Shown here one piece after another: positions 44,432-53,504 of a stretch of 64,000 nt of DNA. The stretch covers positions 3,119,001-3,183,000 of the forward strand of contig NZ_CP130319.1 of the NCBI RefSeq assembly GCF_032271945.1. The letters are read 5' to 3'. The number at the start of each line of letters is the position of its first letter. Position 1 is the stretch's first letter. The notes beneath the pieces are model-generated. The model was not told the origin of the DNA. It made no database searches and saw only the letters and a list, made by a program, of their open reading frames with translations. The DNA is from Paenibacillus sp. MBLB1832. GTDB taxonomy: Bacteria > Bacillota > Bacilli > Paenibacillales > NBRC-103111. The position numbers and the translations under genes were made by a program.

Positions 44432-44842
44432 CTATTTGTAAAATCTGGAAAGCTGCCCTTGAATCAAGGAAACTTGATCTGGACGTTTACCGCCGCCAAT
44501 CAATTGTTGCTTAAGCATTTTGTGCAACTGGGAGTCCGTTAATTCCTTACGTTTCACTTCTGTGTGCTCGTTAAGGATCGTAGCATCCTCAGAATCCTTA
44601 TCCACAGGGATAAGCACCTGTTTAATACCTGCGATGTTAACGCCCTTCTCAATCAAATCCTTAATCTCAAGAAGTCGTTCGACATCATTAAATGAGTAAA
44701 GCCGCTGATTCCCAGCTGTACGCGCTGGAATAATCAGTTCATGCTGTTCATAGTAACGAATTTGTCTGGCTGTCAAATCAGTCAGCTTCATGACGATCCC
44801 GATGGGGAACAACGCCATATTCCTACGTATTTCATCACTCAT
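44432..44842 (-). CDS. glnR: MerR-family nitrogen repressor GlnR
   Basis: The 136-aa regulator has an N-terminal MerR helix-turn-helix (LFPIGIVMKLTDLTARQIRYYEQ) and a C-terminal tail (about 90-136) that in Bacillus GlnR blocks dimerisation until glutamine-bound GlnA contacts it. The ATG at 44842 follows AGGAG by 9 bases. It directly precedes glnA. It represses its own operon through boxes upstream of 44842. Confidence 0.94.
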   Translation of the reverse strand: MSDEIRRNMALFPIGIVMKLTDLTARQIRYYEQHELIIPARTAGNQRLYSFNDVERLLEIKDLIEKGVNIAGIKQVLIPVDKDSEDATILNEHTEVKRKELTDSQLHKMLKQQLIGGGKRPDQVSLIQGQLSRFYK

Positions 44843-44877
44843 GCTAATCACTCCTGGTCAGTAAGTACCTCATCCTT

Positions 44878-44927
44878 ATTGTACCTTTCTAACAAAAACG
44901 TGTCAAGGAGTGTCAGGTTTGTTCACC
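44878..44927 (-). promoter_or_regulatory. glnRA promoter with two GlnR-like boxes
   Basis: Minus-strand TTGACA (44901-44906), 17 bases, TACAAT (44878-44883) is a near-consensus promoter. One GlnR-like box, + strand TGTCAGGTTTGTTCACC (44911-44927), matches TGTNA-N7-TNACA at 9 of 10 positions. A weaker box, TGACACGTTTTTGTTAG, overlaps the -35 (44889-44905). Confidence 0.7.
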
Positions 44928-44937
44928 TTCGAAATTT

Positions 44938-46188
44938 TCACAGTAATCCCTTGTCTTCCATATGTTGGATTGCCGTTAGTACACCTAACTTGCAGTGTGA
45001 GTAGGTTAAGCCTCCTTGCATATAGGCGATAAAAGGTTCACGAATCGGGGCATCTGCCGACAGCTCAAGACTGCCTCCCTGAATGAAAGTTCCCGCAGCC
45101 ATAATGACGGGATGCTCATAGCCAGGCATGTCCCATGGCTCTGGGACGACATGCGAATCGACAGCAGCCGCCTTCTGGATGCCCTGCACGAAGGTGATCA
45201 AGTGCTCCGCGGACGTGAAGCGGATCGCCTGAATCAGGTCCGTCCGCTGGGTATCCCAGCGCGGACTGCTTTCGAAGCCAAGGTCTTCAAAGATTGCTGC
45301 CGCGAAGACCGAGCCCTTGACCGCCTGCCCCACCAAATGCGGGGCAAGGAATAGCCCTTGAAACATGGCTCGCGTCGCACCGAGCATGGCTCCAACTTCG
45401 CCCCCGATACCAGGGGCGGTGAGTCTATACGCGGCAAGCTCGACGAGGTCGCGCCGCCCGGCGATATAGCCGCCCGAAGGGGCGATGCCTCCGCCGGGGT
45501 TTTTGATCAGCGAGCCGGCCATGAGATCGACGCCAACTTGCGTCGGCTCCCGCTCCTCGGTGAATTCACCGTAGCAATTGTCGACGAAGACAATGAGCTC
45601 GGGGTTGATTTCTTTGACAAATCGGACCATTTCACCGATTTGCTCGACCGTGAACGACGGCCGCCACGAGTAGCCGCGGGAACGCTGAATGCCGATCACC
45701 TTCGTGTTCGGCTGAATGGCTGCTTGGATCGCCGACCAGTCAGGCGATCCATCTTCAAGCAGCGCTACCTCGCTGTAAGCGATGCCGAAGTCTTGCAGGG
45801 AGCCTGTGCCATCGCCAGGCTTTCCGATCACTTTATGCAACGTGTCATAAGGCTTACCGGTTATGTAAAGTAAATGTTCGCCTGGGCGAAGTACGCCGAA
45901 CAAGGCCGTTCCAATCGTGTGCGTACCCGACACGAAGTGCGGGCGAACGAGGGCCGCTTCAGCGCCCATTGCATCCGCATAGACGAGATCCAACACTTCA
46001 CGTCCGCGATCATTATAGCCATAGCCCGTGGATGAGGCGAAATGATAATCGCTCACTTTATGCGTTTGGAAAGCATGTATCACTTTCCATTGATTGCGGT
46101 CTATCGTTTGTTCAATGTGGCGAAAGGCACGTTCCGAGCGCTGTTCCGCCTTTTCCATCATTCCCATTACTTTTTCCCCGAAATACAT
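44938..46188 (-). CDS. ynbB: YnbB, PLP-dependent Cys/Met-metabolism-like protein
   Basis: The 416-aa protein is of the 'aluminium resistance'/methionine gamma-lyase-like group, a fold-type I PLP enzyme. The PLP lysine is in AGSLIKNPGGGIAPSGGY (about 245), and the cofactor Asp in ELIVFVDNCYGEF. Its substrate is unproven. The ATG at 46188 directly follows the hflX stop (1 base gap), so it is in an operon with hflX; a frame to 46251 would overlap hflX. Part of the gene (about 45180-45960) is notably GC-rich. Confidence 0.88.
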   Translation of the reverse strand: MYFGEKVMGMMEKAEQRSERAFRHIEQTIDRNQWKVIHAFQTHKVSDYHFASSTGYGYNDRGREVLDLVYADAMGAEAALVRPHFVSGTHTIGTALFGVLRPGEHLLYITGKPYDTLHKVIGKPGDGTGSLQDFGIAYSEVALLEDGSPDWSAIQAAIQPNTKVIGIQRSRGYSWRPSFTVEQIGEMVRFVKEINPELIVFVDNCYGEFTEEREPTQVGVDLMAGSLIKNPGGGIAPSGGYIAGRRDLVELAAYRLTAPGIGGEVGAMLGATRAMFQGLFLAPHLVGQAVKGSVFAAAIFEDLGFESSPRWDTQRTDLIQAIRFTSAEHLITFVQGIQKAAAVDSHVVPEPWDMPGYEHPVIMAAGTFIQGGSLELSADAPIREPFIAYMQGGLTYSHCKLGVLTAIQHMEDKGLL

Positions 46189-46189
46189 C

Positions 46190-47518
46190 CTAGTAGCTCT
46201 CTCCCTCGTTCTCTTCCTGCTCTGGCTGCGCGAGCTGCTGATCATAGTCAACTAATAAATAAGCCATTTTGACGTAATCGTCTTTATTTACTCGAACTTT
46301 GAACACCATATCTTCTCCATCAACATCGGTTTCCAATACTTCACCAATGCGATACATCAAGGCGATAATATCCCCTTTATTCGCTGGAATACGGAACTCT
46401 TTGCTGTCTCCCATCAGCTTATTTTCGATCGTAATGCGAAGACGCTCCAGATCCTCAGGCGTGTATGCGCTCATCTTCATGAACTCACCTTCGGCAGAGA
46501 GCATGTCACGCTCCGCTGGCGAACATAGATCAATCTTATTAAATACCGTAATCTGCTCCTTCTGATGGGCACCAAGCTCTTCTAACACCTCAGCAACGAC
46601 ACGCATTTGCTCGTTTCGCATATCGGTTGAGCTGTCCACCACATGGAGAATCAGATCAGCCTCATTCGCTTCCTCTAAAGTTGCGCGGAACGATGCTACC
46701 AGATCATGCGGGAGATTTTGAATAAATCCTACGGTATCGGTTAACACGATTTCTTTGCCGCTTGGCAGGACCATCGTTCGTGAAGTCGGATCTAACGTTG
46801 CGAAAAGCTGATTCTCGATATAGACGTCAGCTTGTGTTAATTGTTTCAATAACGTCGACTTCCCTGCATTGGTATACCCAACTAGGGCGACTTGAAATAC
46901 GCCGCTTTTCTTGCGTCGTTCCCGATGCAGATTACGATGACGAACGACCTCTTCCAGCTGCGCTTTCAGCTCGTCGATACGTCCACGAATATGTCTGCGA
47001 TCGGTTTCCAGCTTGGATTCCCCTGGACCTCTCGTTCCAATCCCACCGCCTAACCGTGAAAGATTCTTCCCTTGTCCCGAAAGCCTCGGCAATAGGTAGC
47101 TGAGCTGCGCAAGCTCAACTTGAATAATCCCTTCACGCGTTTTGGCGCGCTGCGCGAAAATATCCAAAATCAGCTGCGTACGATCGATGATTTTCACATC
47201 AAGCGCTGCTTCTAGATTGCGCACTTGGGCGCCCGAAAGCTCTTGATCAAAAATTGCTGTGTTGCCCCCAAGCTCCTCAAGACGAAGCTTCAATTCTTCT
47301 ACTTTCCCTTTCCCAATAAACCATTTGGTATCCTTCGTTTCCTTGTTCTGAGTCATCGTTTCCAGAACTTGGACACCGGCCGTTTCAGCTAGCTTGACGA
47401 GTTCTTCTAACGAATACTCGGCTAAGAGCTCATTCTTTTTCTGCTTCTGCGTAACCAGGCTTACAAGGATAGCGCGGTCATCGATATCTTTTTCAACCAT
47501 ATGTGAAGTTGTTTTCAT
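46190..47518 (-). CDS. hflX: ribosome-associated GTPase HflX
   Basis: The 442-aa GTPase splits or rescues ribosomes under stress. The N-terminal HflX domain (about 30-190; KWFIGKGKVEEL, DRTQLILDIFAQRA, GGIGTRGPGESKLE) precedes the G domain: G1 GYTNAGKST, G2 region FATLDPTSR, G3 DTVGFIQNLP and G4 FNKID. A short C-terminal domain ends in a Glu/Gln-rich tail. The ATG has AAAGGAG 8 bases upstream. Its place before ynbB-glnR-glnA matches Bacillus gene order. Confidence 0.95.
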   Translation of the reverse strand: MKTTSHMVEKDIDDRAILVSLVTQKQKKNELLAEYSLEELVKLAETAGVQVLETMTQNKETKDTKWFIGKGKVEELKLRLEELGGNTAIFDQELSGAQVRNLEAALDVKIIDRTQLILDIFAQRAKTREGIIQVELAQLSYLLPRLSGQGKNLSRLGGGIGTRGPGESKLETDRRHIRGRIDELKAQLEEVVRHRNLHRERRKKSGVFQVALVGYTNAGKSTLLKQLTQADVYIENQLFATLDPTSRTMVLPSGKEIVLTDTVGFIQNLPHDLVASFRATLEEANEADLILHVVDSSTDMRNEQMRVVAEVLEELGAHQKEQITVFNKIDLCSPAERDMLSAEGEFMKMSAYTPEDLERLRITIENKLMGDSKEFRIPANKGDIIALMYRIGEVLETDVDGEDMVFKVRVNKDDYVKMAYLLVDYDQQLAQPEQEENEGESY

Positions 47519-47628
47519 GTATATGTCTCCTTTACCTTGCCACTTATTCCCTCATCATTGTGGAGGAAATGGTATGGAAAGTCAATTTGCCCCGCAGGAA
47601 AATTCAGTTATAACCGACTCCTTCTGTG

Positions 47629-47680
47629 AAAAAAAAGGGTTATCCCGTTGCAGAAGACTCTGCAACTAGGACAACCCCCA
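47629..47680 (-). terminator. intrinsic terminator of efeB
   Basis: Minus-strand GGGTTGTCC plus GTTGCAGA pair with TCTGCAAC plus GGATAACCC, followed by eight T. It is a strong two-part stem about 18 bases after the efeB stop. Confidence 0.9.
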
Positions 47681-47695
47681 ATCAGACTCGCATCA

Positions 47696-48955
47696 TTACT
47701 CAAATAAAGCTTGGCCCAAGTAGGCGCCCTTCCTTGGGACACCAGGCAGAACTGCGAAGTACCCTCCACCTTTGGTTTCCGTATACGATAACATTTTGTC
47801 TGGCAAATTTGGATTCGTCAAACGCTTCTGAATCGATTCAAACTGTGTTTGCAAATTTCGATTGAAGCAGACGAACAGCAGACCTGCACTCATGCGACCA
47901 ACGCTGTCCAAATTTTCCATGAAGTTATATCCGCGACGCAGGATCCGCTCACGCTCAGAATTTTCACCTGTTCGTGGATTCGATAATCGAATGTGTGAAT
48001 CCAGCGGTGTAACCTCCCCCTTCGGATCCTCTGCAAATTGCGGGGTATCAAATTCATTCTTTCCATCCATCGGAGCACCAGATACCTTCTGACGGCCAAT
48101 GATTTCCTCTTGGTCCGAATATGACTGCTGGTCCCAGGTTTCGATGCGCATTTGAATACGGCGAACGACCATGTAAGTCCCGCCAGCTAGCCAAGAAGCA
48201 CCATCACCTGCGTTGATCCATACGTTATTTTTCATAAAAGCCTCATCCAGCAATGACGGGTTCGCTGTGCCGTCTTTGAAACCGAACAAGTTCCGTTTCG
48301 TCCCTTGCGATTTCACGCCTAACTGCCCCGTTTGCTGCCAACGTAAATGCGCTACACCGCGTGAAGCTTTGGAGAGATTCCGAATGGCGTGAAAGCACAC
48401 CATGGGATCATCCGAGCAAGCTTGCACAACGATATCCCCGTGCGTCAACTGATCTTCCAACGAATCTTTATGAAAAATAGGCATTTCCGTAAGTCCGGCT
48501 GGTTTACGGGAACGAAGACCGAATCGATCGACGCCATCCTTCTCGAACAATGTAGCACCGACTGCGAAGGTAATGGATAATTTACCTGTGTCCAAGCCGA
48601 TCTGCTCACCTGTATCCGTAGGTGGAAAAGCTCCATCCTGCGGCTCAACGGCAAGCGGCTTGCCCGCCATTAACGTAGCAGCCATCTCTGTCCATTGCTT
48701 CAGAAGTGTTTGAAGCTCTTTCACATCATTCGTCGTGATATCAAAGGCAGCTACATTCGCAAAGTTCTGAGCAGGAGTAACAACGCCTGTCTGATGCTCG
48801 CCATAGAAGTCCAATGTTTGATTGTTCGTACTCGCTGTTGCTTTATTCGTTGGAAGCACATGCTGAGCTTTCCCCATTAATTCGCCTAGGACAACACCCG
48901 CAGCACCTGCGGCGGTCATTCCCAAAAAGGCGCGACGATTCATTTTATCTGACAT
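47696..48955 (-). CDS. efeB: EfeB, Tat-exported Dyp-type peroxidase
   Basis: The 419-aa heme peroxidase/deferrochelatase starts with a Tat signal (NRRAFLGMTAAGAAGVVLG). The Dyp fold has FGFKDGTANPS (the GxxDG motif with catalytic Asp, about 240), the proximal His region in PLDSHIRLSNPR (about 320) and the LLFVCFNRNLQTQFESIQKRL end given as landmark only. It is probably an extracytoplasmic enzyme that oxidises Fe(II) for uptake by EfeU or acts on heme. It is the third gene of efeU-efeO-efeB. Confidence 0.92.
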   Translation of the reverse strand: MSDKMNRRAFLGMTAAGAAGVVLGELMGKAQHVLPTNKATASTNNQTLDFYGEHQTGVVTPAQNFANVAAFDITTNDVKELQTLLKQWTEMAATLMAGKPLAVEPQDGAFPPTDTGEQIGLDTGKLSITFAVGATLFEKDGVDRFGLRSRKPAGLTEMPIFHKDSLEDQLTHGDIVVQACSDDPMVCFHAIRNLSKASRGVAHLRWQQTGQLGVKSQGTKRNLFGFKDGTANPSLLDEAFMKNNVWINAGDGASWLAGGTYMVVRRIQMRIETWDQQSYSDQEEIIGRQKVSGAPMDGKNEFDTPQFAEDPKGEVTPLDSHIRLSNPRTGENSERERILRRGYNFMENLDSVGRMSAGLLFVCFNRNLQTQFESIQKRLTNPNLPDKMLSYTETKGGGYFAVLPGVPRKGAYLGQALFE

Positions 48956-48974
48956 TTCGCTTAACCTCTTTCCC

Positions 48975-50141
48975 CTATTTGCTCAATGTTCCTGGCATTT
49001 TCACTAACGGCTCGGCAAGTGCTTCTAATTTATTTTTCAAATCGACTTGTTTGACTTGCTCCATTTTACCAAAGTCATTCCAAGTTGCTCCCGCTGGCGA
49101 CAACGTGTTCATTGTTTCGATGACCGCCGCTAAGCTCTTGCTGATTTTCTCATCTAACGCTGCGTCTTTCTTCTTCAATTCAGCTTTGACCAAGTCATAA
49201 ATCACTTGTGCGCCTTCTACGTTCGCGCGAATGACAGGAACAGTAGCACCGCTCCAACGCTCTTCTTCACCTGTAATTTTGCTGGACTGAGCTTCCTCCA
49301 TCAGTTCACCTACGCCTGCAATGAAGTCTGTAGGAGCAATCGTTGTAGATGCAATGGCTTTCTGCATTTTCTTGCCATCTTCAAGTAGTTGAGCAGCAAA
49401 CGGCTCTGCATCTTTCACATTTTTCTTCACGAACAATAAGTACTCAATACGGTGGTAGCCTGTGAATGCAGGATCCTTCTCATTCTTGAAATCATCGACA
49501 CGCGCATCCATGACGCCGTCCAGTTCACTAAACGTCTCAATGATCGGCTCAATTCTTTCATAAGGCATACGAGACAGCACATAAGCTTCCGATGCTTTCT
49601 TCATGTCGCCGCTCTTAATTGCATTATTAAGATCATCTAGCAACTTAACCAATTGATTTCCTTGATCTTGTACATAGGCATTGTATGCTTTTGCCGCATC
49701 CTGCAGCGCCTTAGAAGCCTCAATCGTATCTTTGTTCACGGCACCTGTGTTCGAAGAAAATGACGTCGTCAATTCAGTCATAGCTGATTTCAAGTTCTTA
49801 GTTAATGCAGACAGCGTAGGCAGATCTAGCTTGTCTTCTTTCAAGCCCGCTTCCAACGGTGTCAGAAACTTCTCTACTTTAAAATATAATTCCGGGAACT
49901 TCGGTTTCACTTCATCTTCGAAGCTAGCCCATTGATCTTCCAGTTGATCTGCAACTTTCTTGGCATCTTTCACTTTGGATGCGTCCAATTGACCTTTCAA
50001 AGTATCAATGGTCGTAACGAATTGGGCTGAGCCATCTTTGAATGGAACTTTTGCAGCTTCCGTTGACTCGGATTTACTGCATCCTGCCAAGACAAGCGTT
50101 GTCGCTGTTGCAAGCAAAATAAGTTGTTTACTTTTTTTCAT
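48975..50141 (-). CDS. efeO: EfeO/EfeM-type iron-binding lipoprotein
   Basis: The 388-aa lipoprotein has a signal with lipobox LVLAGC (Cys about 21), a helical N-terminal domain and an M75 imelysin-like domain with the HXXE metal motif (GYHRIEYLLF, about 220). No cupredoxin domain is present, so it is the EfeM-like form found in Gram-positives. It is anchored to the outer face of the membrane and would hand iron to EfeU. It lies 34 bases after efeU and 19 before efeB. Confidence 0.9.
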   Translation of the reverse strand: MKKSKQLILLATATTLVLAGCSKSESTEAAKVPFKDGSAQFVTTIDTLKGQLDASKVKDAKKVADQLEDQWASFEDEVKPKFPELYFKVEKFLTPLEAGLKEDKLDLPTLSALTKNLKSAMTELTTSFSSNTGAVNKDTIEASKALQDAAKAYNAYVQDQGNQLVKLLDDLNNAIKSGDMKKASEAYVLSRMPYERIEPIIETFSELDGVMDARVDDFKNEKDPAFTGYHRIEYLLFVKKNVKDAEPFAAQLLEDGKKMQKAIASTTIAPTDFIAGVGELMEEAQSSKITGEEERWSGATVPVIRANVEGAQVIYDLVKAELKKKDAALDEKISKSLAAVIETMNTLSPAGATWNDFGKMEQVKQVDLKNKLEALAEPLVKMPGTLSK

Positions 50142-50175
50142 ATGAATAACCCTCCACTGTTTTAAATAATTAAGA

Positions 50176-51663
50176 TTAGAATTTATTGGGCAGTGCCGCG
50201 TTTCTAATTTGAATGGATTTACGACGATCTACAATGACTGCAATTAGAGCAAGAAGCAATAATAGGAACTGCGGGATTGCACTTTCTAAGGTTGGATACA
50301 GGGCAATAACATCCCAGCTAGGCAACCAGGAAGCCGTTGTGGCTGGCAAGTAACCTGCTAATTGAAGCCCGTGTACACCCATCCCCGCAAATTTGAAGCA
50401 TAAATAGAAAACGAAGAAACTTGAGACTAGGAAGAATGGCCGCATCGGAATACGTAATCCAACTTTGAGAATAAGGAACGCAATAATAAGTAACGATCCA
50501 ACACCAATGCCGATTCCCCCGAGTAACGAGGCAAGGGAGATGGATGATGCCATGCCAATCATGAAAAGAACCGTCTCAGTACCCTCACGAAACACCGCAA
50601 GAAAGGCAAGAAAACTAAGCGAAACCAAACTTCCTGTTGCTAACGCCTTAACACTTTGATTGCGAATATACGACTGCCAGTTCGAAACACTTGACTTGCT
50701 GTGCAGCCAGTAGCTCATATAGAGCAGCATCAGTGCAGCGAATACGCCTGTGCAGCCTGCGATGAGAAAGTTGTTATTTCCGAACGCACTTGCCGAAAAT
50801 AACTGCTGAACGATCACGCCTAAGGCCAAACTAACCGCTAGACCGCCAAACACCCCATACCAGATCCAACGCTTCTTATCCCCATGCCCTGACTTCGTTA
50901 GAAAACCAAGCAAAGCAATCACGACGAGTAAAGCTTCAAGGCCCTCACGTAAAATAATCGTAGTCGCATCTAACATCGTGTAGCTCGTCTTTGCAGCTAG
51001 CGGTTGTAAATCAGCATGCATTCTTGCGATCGTCACTGCCGCTTCATCTGCTTGCACGGGTGATGCGGATAGCTGTGCATACGCCGTAACCATATCGCGT
51101 TCCATCGAGGTGTACACAGAAGAAGATTGTGTAAGTACGATGCCCTCAATGAGTAACCAAGAATTACGCAGCTCTTGAATGCTATCCGAGGCACCTGTGA
51201 AATCCTTCGATTTCACTTGATCCAACGCTTTATCCAGCAAAGTAACCAAGGAGGCGACCGTAACGGCTTTATCGCTTTTAGCAGCCGAACCGAAAGCATC
51301 GAGCTTGCCTTCCGCAAAACTCACGTTTAGTGCGTGAAGCTCCTTAAGCTTTGTAGCTAGCTTCTGCGCATCTACGGGTTGCTTCAACGTTTGCAGCGAA
51401 GCTTCTCCCATGGCGCCTTCAATTTTTTGATACGCTGCTAATGACTCCTTTTTAATGCCATCCTCATACGACAACCAGTTGATCTGAAAAGCTTCGAAGA
51501 GCTTTGTTGCAAGCTCGACGTTCCCGCTCTCTGCCGCCTGAATGGCTTTGACAACGCCCTCATCTTCCTTAGCTAGATCATCTTGCGGCTTCGCTGCCAC
51601 GGACAAAGGAAGTGCTACAAGCAATAACAGCACCATCCAACTTGCTAACAGCCATTTTTTCAT
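50176..51663 (-). CDS. efeU: EfeU, FTR1-type iron permease with N-terminal domain
   Basis: The 495-aa protein has a signal or first helix (WLLASWMVLLLLVALPLSVAA), an external helical domain of about 190 residues, and an FTR1 permease with seven helices. Both iron-transport REXXE motifs are there: ILREGLEALLVV (about 235) and VFREGTETVLF (about 360). Long external domain forms are known for YwbL. The ATG at 51663 is used; an in-frame TTG lies 9 bases earlier. A Fur box at 51723 lies upstream of the gene. Confidence 0.92.
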   Translation of the reverse strand: MKKWLLASWMVLLLLVALPLSVAAKPQDDLAKEDEGVVKAIQAAESGNVELATKLFEAFQINWLSYEDGIKKESLAAYQKIEGAMGEASLQTLKQPVDAQKLATKLKELHALNVSFAEGKLDAFGSAAKSDKAVTVASLVTLLDKALDQVKSKDFTGASDSIQELRNSWLLIEGIVLTQSSSVYTSMERDMVTAYAQLSASPVQADEAAVTIARMHADLQPLAAKTSYTMLDATTIILREGLEALLVVIALLGFLTKSGHGDKKRWIWYGVFGGLAVSLALGVIVQQLFSASAFGNNNFLIAGCTGVFAALMLLYMSYWLHSKSSVSNWQSYIRNQSVKALATGSLVSLSFLAFLAVFREGTETVLFMIGMASSISLASLLGGIGIGVGSLLIIAFLILKVGLRIPMRPFFLVSSFFVFYLCFKFAGMGVHGLQLAGYLPATTASWLPSWDVIALYPTLESAIPQFLLLLLALIAVIVDRRKSIQIRNAALPNKF

Positions 51664-51722
51664 GAACCCCAATCCCTTCCAGTTATGTAGCCAATTATGA
51701 CGGGCTTATTTAGAATTAATAT

Positions 51723-51737
51723 TGATAATCATTATCA
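51723..51737 (-). promoter_or_regulatory. Fur box upstream of efeUOB
   Basis: TGATAATCATTATCA is a perfect 7-1-7 Fur box about 60 bases before the efeU start. Iron-dependent repression of efeUOB is expected. Confidence 0.9.
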
Positions 51738-51795
51738 GCGAGAATAGTTCTCTGTATATTTTACTCCCTTCTTTCAAACTGTCAATCCTTTATTA

Positions 51796-51836
51796 AAAAG
51801 AAAAAACCATTGAACTATGGTCAGTTCAACGGTTTA
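51796..51836 (-). terminator. intrinsic terminator of spoVK
   Basis: Minus-strand AAACCGTTGAACT pairs with AGTTCAATGGTTT around a six-base loop and is followed by TTTCTTTTT. Confidence 0.88.
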
Positions 51837-51846
51837 TCCAATCTGT

Positions 51847-52821
51847 TCATTTAAATTTCACATCTTCGGGGCGAATGGACATGAGTTCAATTTTGGAGGG
51901 CGCATTCACATACTGACTTAATAGCCTCACGGCTTGATGGCGCATCGCCTTTTCCAAAATATTTCGTACATATCGCGCGTTGCTGAACGCACGCCATGTC
52001 ATCGCTTTTTCCTCTGTCAGATGCTGCTTTAGCTTCGCTAGGGTTTGCGGAAGGAGTACATATTCGCGCTCTTTGGCCATCAATTCCGTTATTTGCAGCA
52101 GCTGATCAATCGGATAATCCTCGAATTCAATCTGTATCGGAAATCTGGACGGAAGGCCAGGGTTGGTCGCCAGGAATTGCTCCATTTCGTCACTATACCC
52201 AGCTAGAATTAGAATAAATTCGTTTTTCTTATCTTCCATCCCTTTGACGAGCGCATCGATCGATTCCTTACCAAAATCTTTCTCTCCGCCGCGCGCCAAG
52301 CTATAGGCCTCATCAATGAAAAGGATGCCGCCCATCGCTTTTTTCATTAATTCGCGCGTCTTCAGTGCCGTATGTCCGATATACTCGCCAACGAGATCAG
52401 CCCGCTCTACCTCGATGAAATGGCCCTTGCTGAGCACACCCATTGCATGAAACATGCGGCCCAGCAGCCGTGCAACTGTTGTCTTGCCTGTGCCTGGACT
52501 GCCTTTGAAAATCATATGATACACATGCGCATTGCTCATCAGTCCAGCTTCTGCACGAAATTGTGAAATCTGGAGAAGCGCATAAATTTCATGTACTAAT
52601 TCTTTGACATTATCTAAGCCAATGAGTCCATTCAGCTCTTTGAAAATATCCGAGAGCGGGCCTTCCATCTGCGATCGTTTGCCTGTGAGAACGGGCTCGG
52701 CATCGGCAAGGGATGAAGCGCCTGCTTGACTGCCAGGAGACTCAGCTGCCCTTCGCTGGCCAGGTTCAGGCTGCCGCAAAACGATGTTGATTTGTCTGGA
52801 TGGCAGGCTTCTGCCACTCAT
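51847..52821 (-). CDS. spoVK: AAA+ ATPase, stage V sporulation protein K
   Basis: The 324-aa CbbX-like AAA+ protein has an N-terminal low-complexity part (1-60), GSPGTGKTTVARLLG (Walker A, about 110), GGILFIDEAYSLARGG (Walker B), the sensor-1 region ILILAGYSDEM and FPIQIEFEDYP with the sensor-2 Arg near MTWRAFSNARYVRN. SpoVK is required for late spore maturation in Bacillus. In Bacillus the order is hfq-...-spoVK-hflX-ynbB-glnR, and here it is split by the efe operon. The ATG at 52821 follows GAGGTGATCCTC. Confidence 0.9.
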   Translation of the reverse strand: MSGRSLPSRQINIVLRQPEPGQRRAAESPGSQAGASSLADAEPVLTGKRSQMEGPLSDIFKELNGLIGLDNVKELVHEIYALLQISQFRAEAGLMSNAHVYHMIFKGSPGTGKTTVARLLGRMFHAMGVLSKGHFIEVERADLVGEYIGHTALKTRELMKKAMGGILFIDEAYSLARGGEKDFGKESIDALVKGMEDKKNEFILILAGYSDEMEQFLATNPGLPSRFPIQIEFEDYPIDQLLQITELMAKEREYVLLPQTLAKLKQHLTEEKAMTWRAFSNARYVRNILEKAMRHQAVRLLSQYVNAPSKIELMSIRPEDVKFK

Positions 52822-52923
52822 GAGGATCACCTCGTTTACATGATGGTTTATTAGTTCGTATCCACCATCCTACGCGCGAGAGGCTCATTTTAGACCGAAG
52901 ATCATGTCCATCATTTATGTAAG

Positions 52924-53400
52924 TTAAGTCAAGTCTGTGAATAACATTCGATGCAAGGTGCGCATCCCGACAGATGCATAAAATTGCTGGGCGCGCTCGT
53001 TAAATTCCCACACATTCAGTTCTAATGAAGATGCTCCACGCTCACGAGCCCATGCTAGTGACGCAGTATACAGCTTTTTCCCAATTCCTTGCCGCTGATG
53101 GGTTGAAGCAACAGCCAGCTCGTTCAGATAGGCATATGTCCGTGGGACTAGCGCCTCGAACGACGGGCTTTGTTTCATCTCCAGCATGGCAACGCCGACG
53201 AGCTTGTCCCCGCATTCCGCGACAATGATCTCTTTGTTCGGCTGCTTCGAAAAGCTCCGATACCACCCCATCGCGACAACTTGATCTAGTCTTGCGAAAC
53301 GATCTGGCAATGCTTCCGCATGCTCATCCTGCCCTTCACGAATGATCGCGTTCACGGCATCATAATCCCCTGCAACGGCAGATCGCAACCGAATGTTCAT
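52924..53400 (-). CDS. GNAT family N-acetyltransferase
   Basis: The 158-aa protein is a single GNAT domain: IRLRSAVAGDYDAVNAI opening, the acetyl-CoA loop RQGIGKKLY (Q/RxxGxG/A, about 105) and a final FYASVGMRTLHRMLF. AlaR-like residues ELNVWEFNERAQQFY suggest an amine or aminoglycoside-like substrate, but this is not specific. The ATG at 53400 has GGAGG upstream; a frame to 53421 overlaps that site. It is divergent from a second GNAT at 53505. Confidence 0.85.
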   Translation of the reverse strand: MNIRLRSAVAGDYDAVNAIIREGQDEHAEALPDRFARLDQVVAMGWYRSFSKQPNKEIIVAECGDKLVGVAMLEMKQSPSFEALVPRTYAYLNELAVASTHQRQGIGKKLYTASLAWARERGASSLELNVWEFNERAQQFYASVGMRTLHRMLFTDLT

Positions 53401-53504
53401 GACAAACACCTCCAATTTCATAGGTCTAGAGATGGAAAAGGATTGAATTATTATACATTAAAATGTATATTTATGAGTATCATTAGGAGTCGGAGGTCAC
53501 CATC

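Noticed and set aside
45358..45873. 171-aa + strand frame
   Set aside because: Antisense to ynbB within its GC-rich block; ynbB has clear family motifs.
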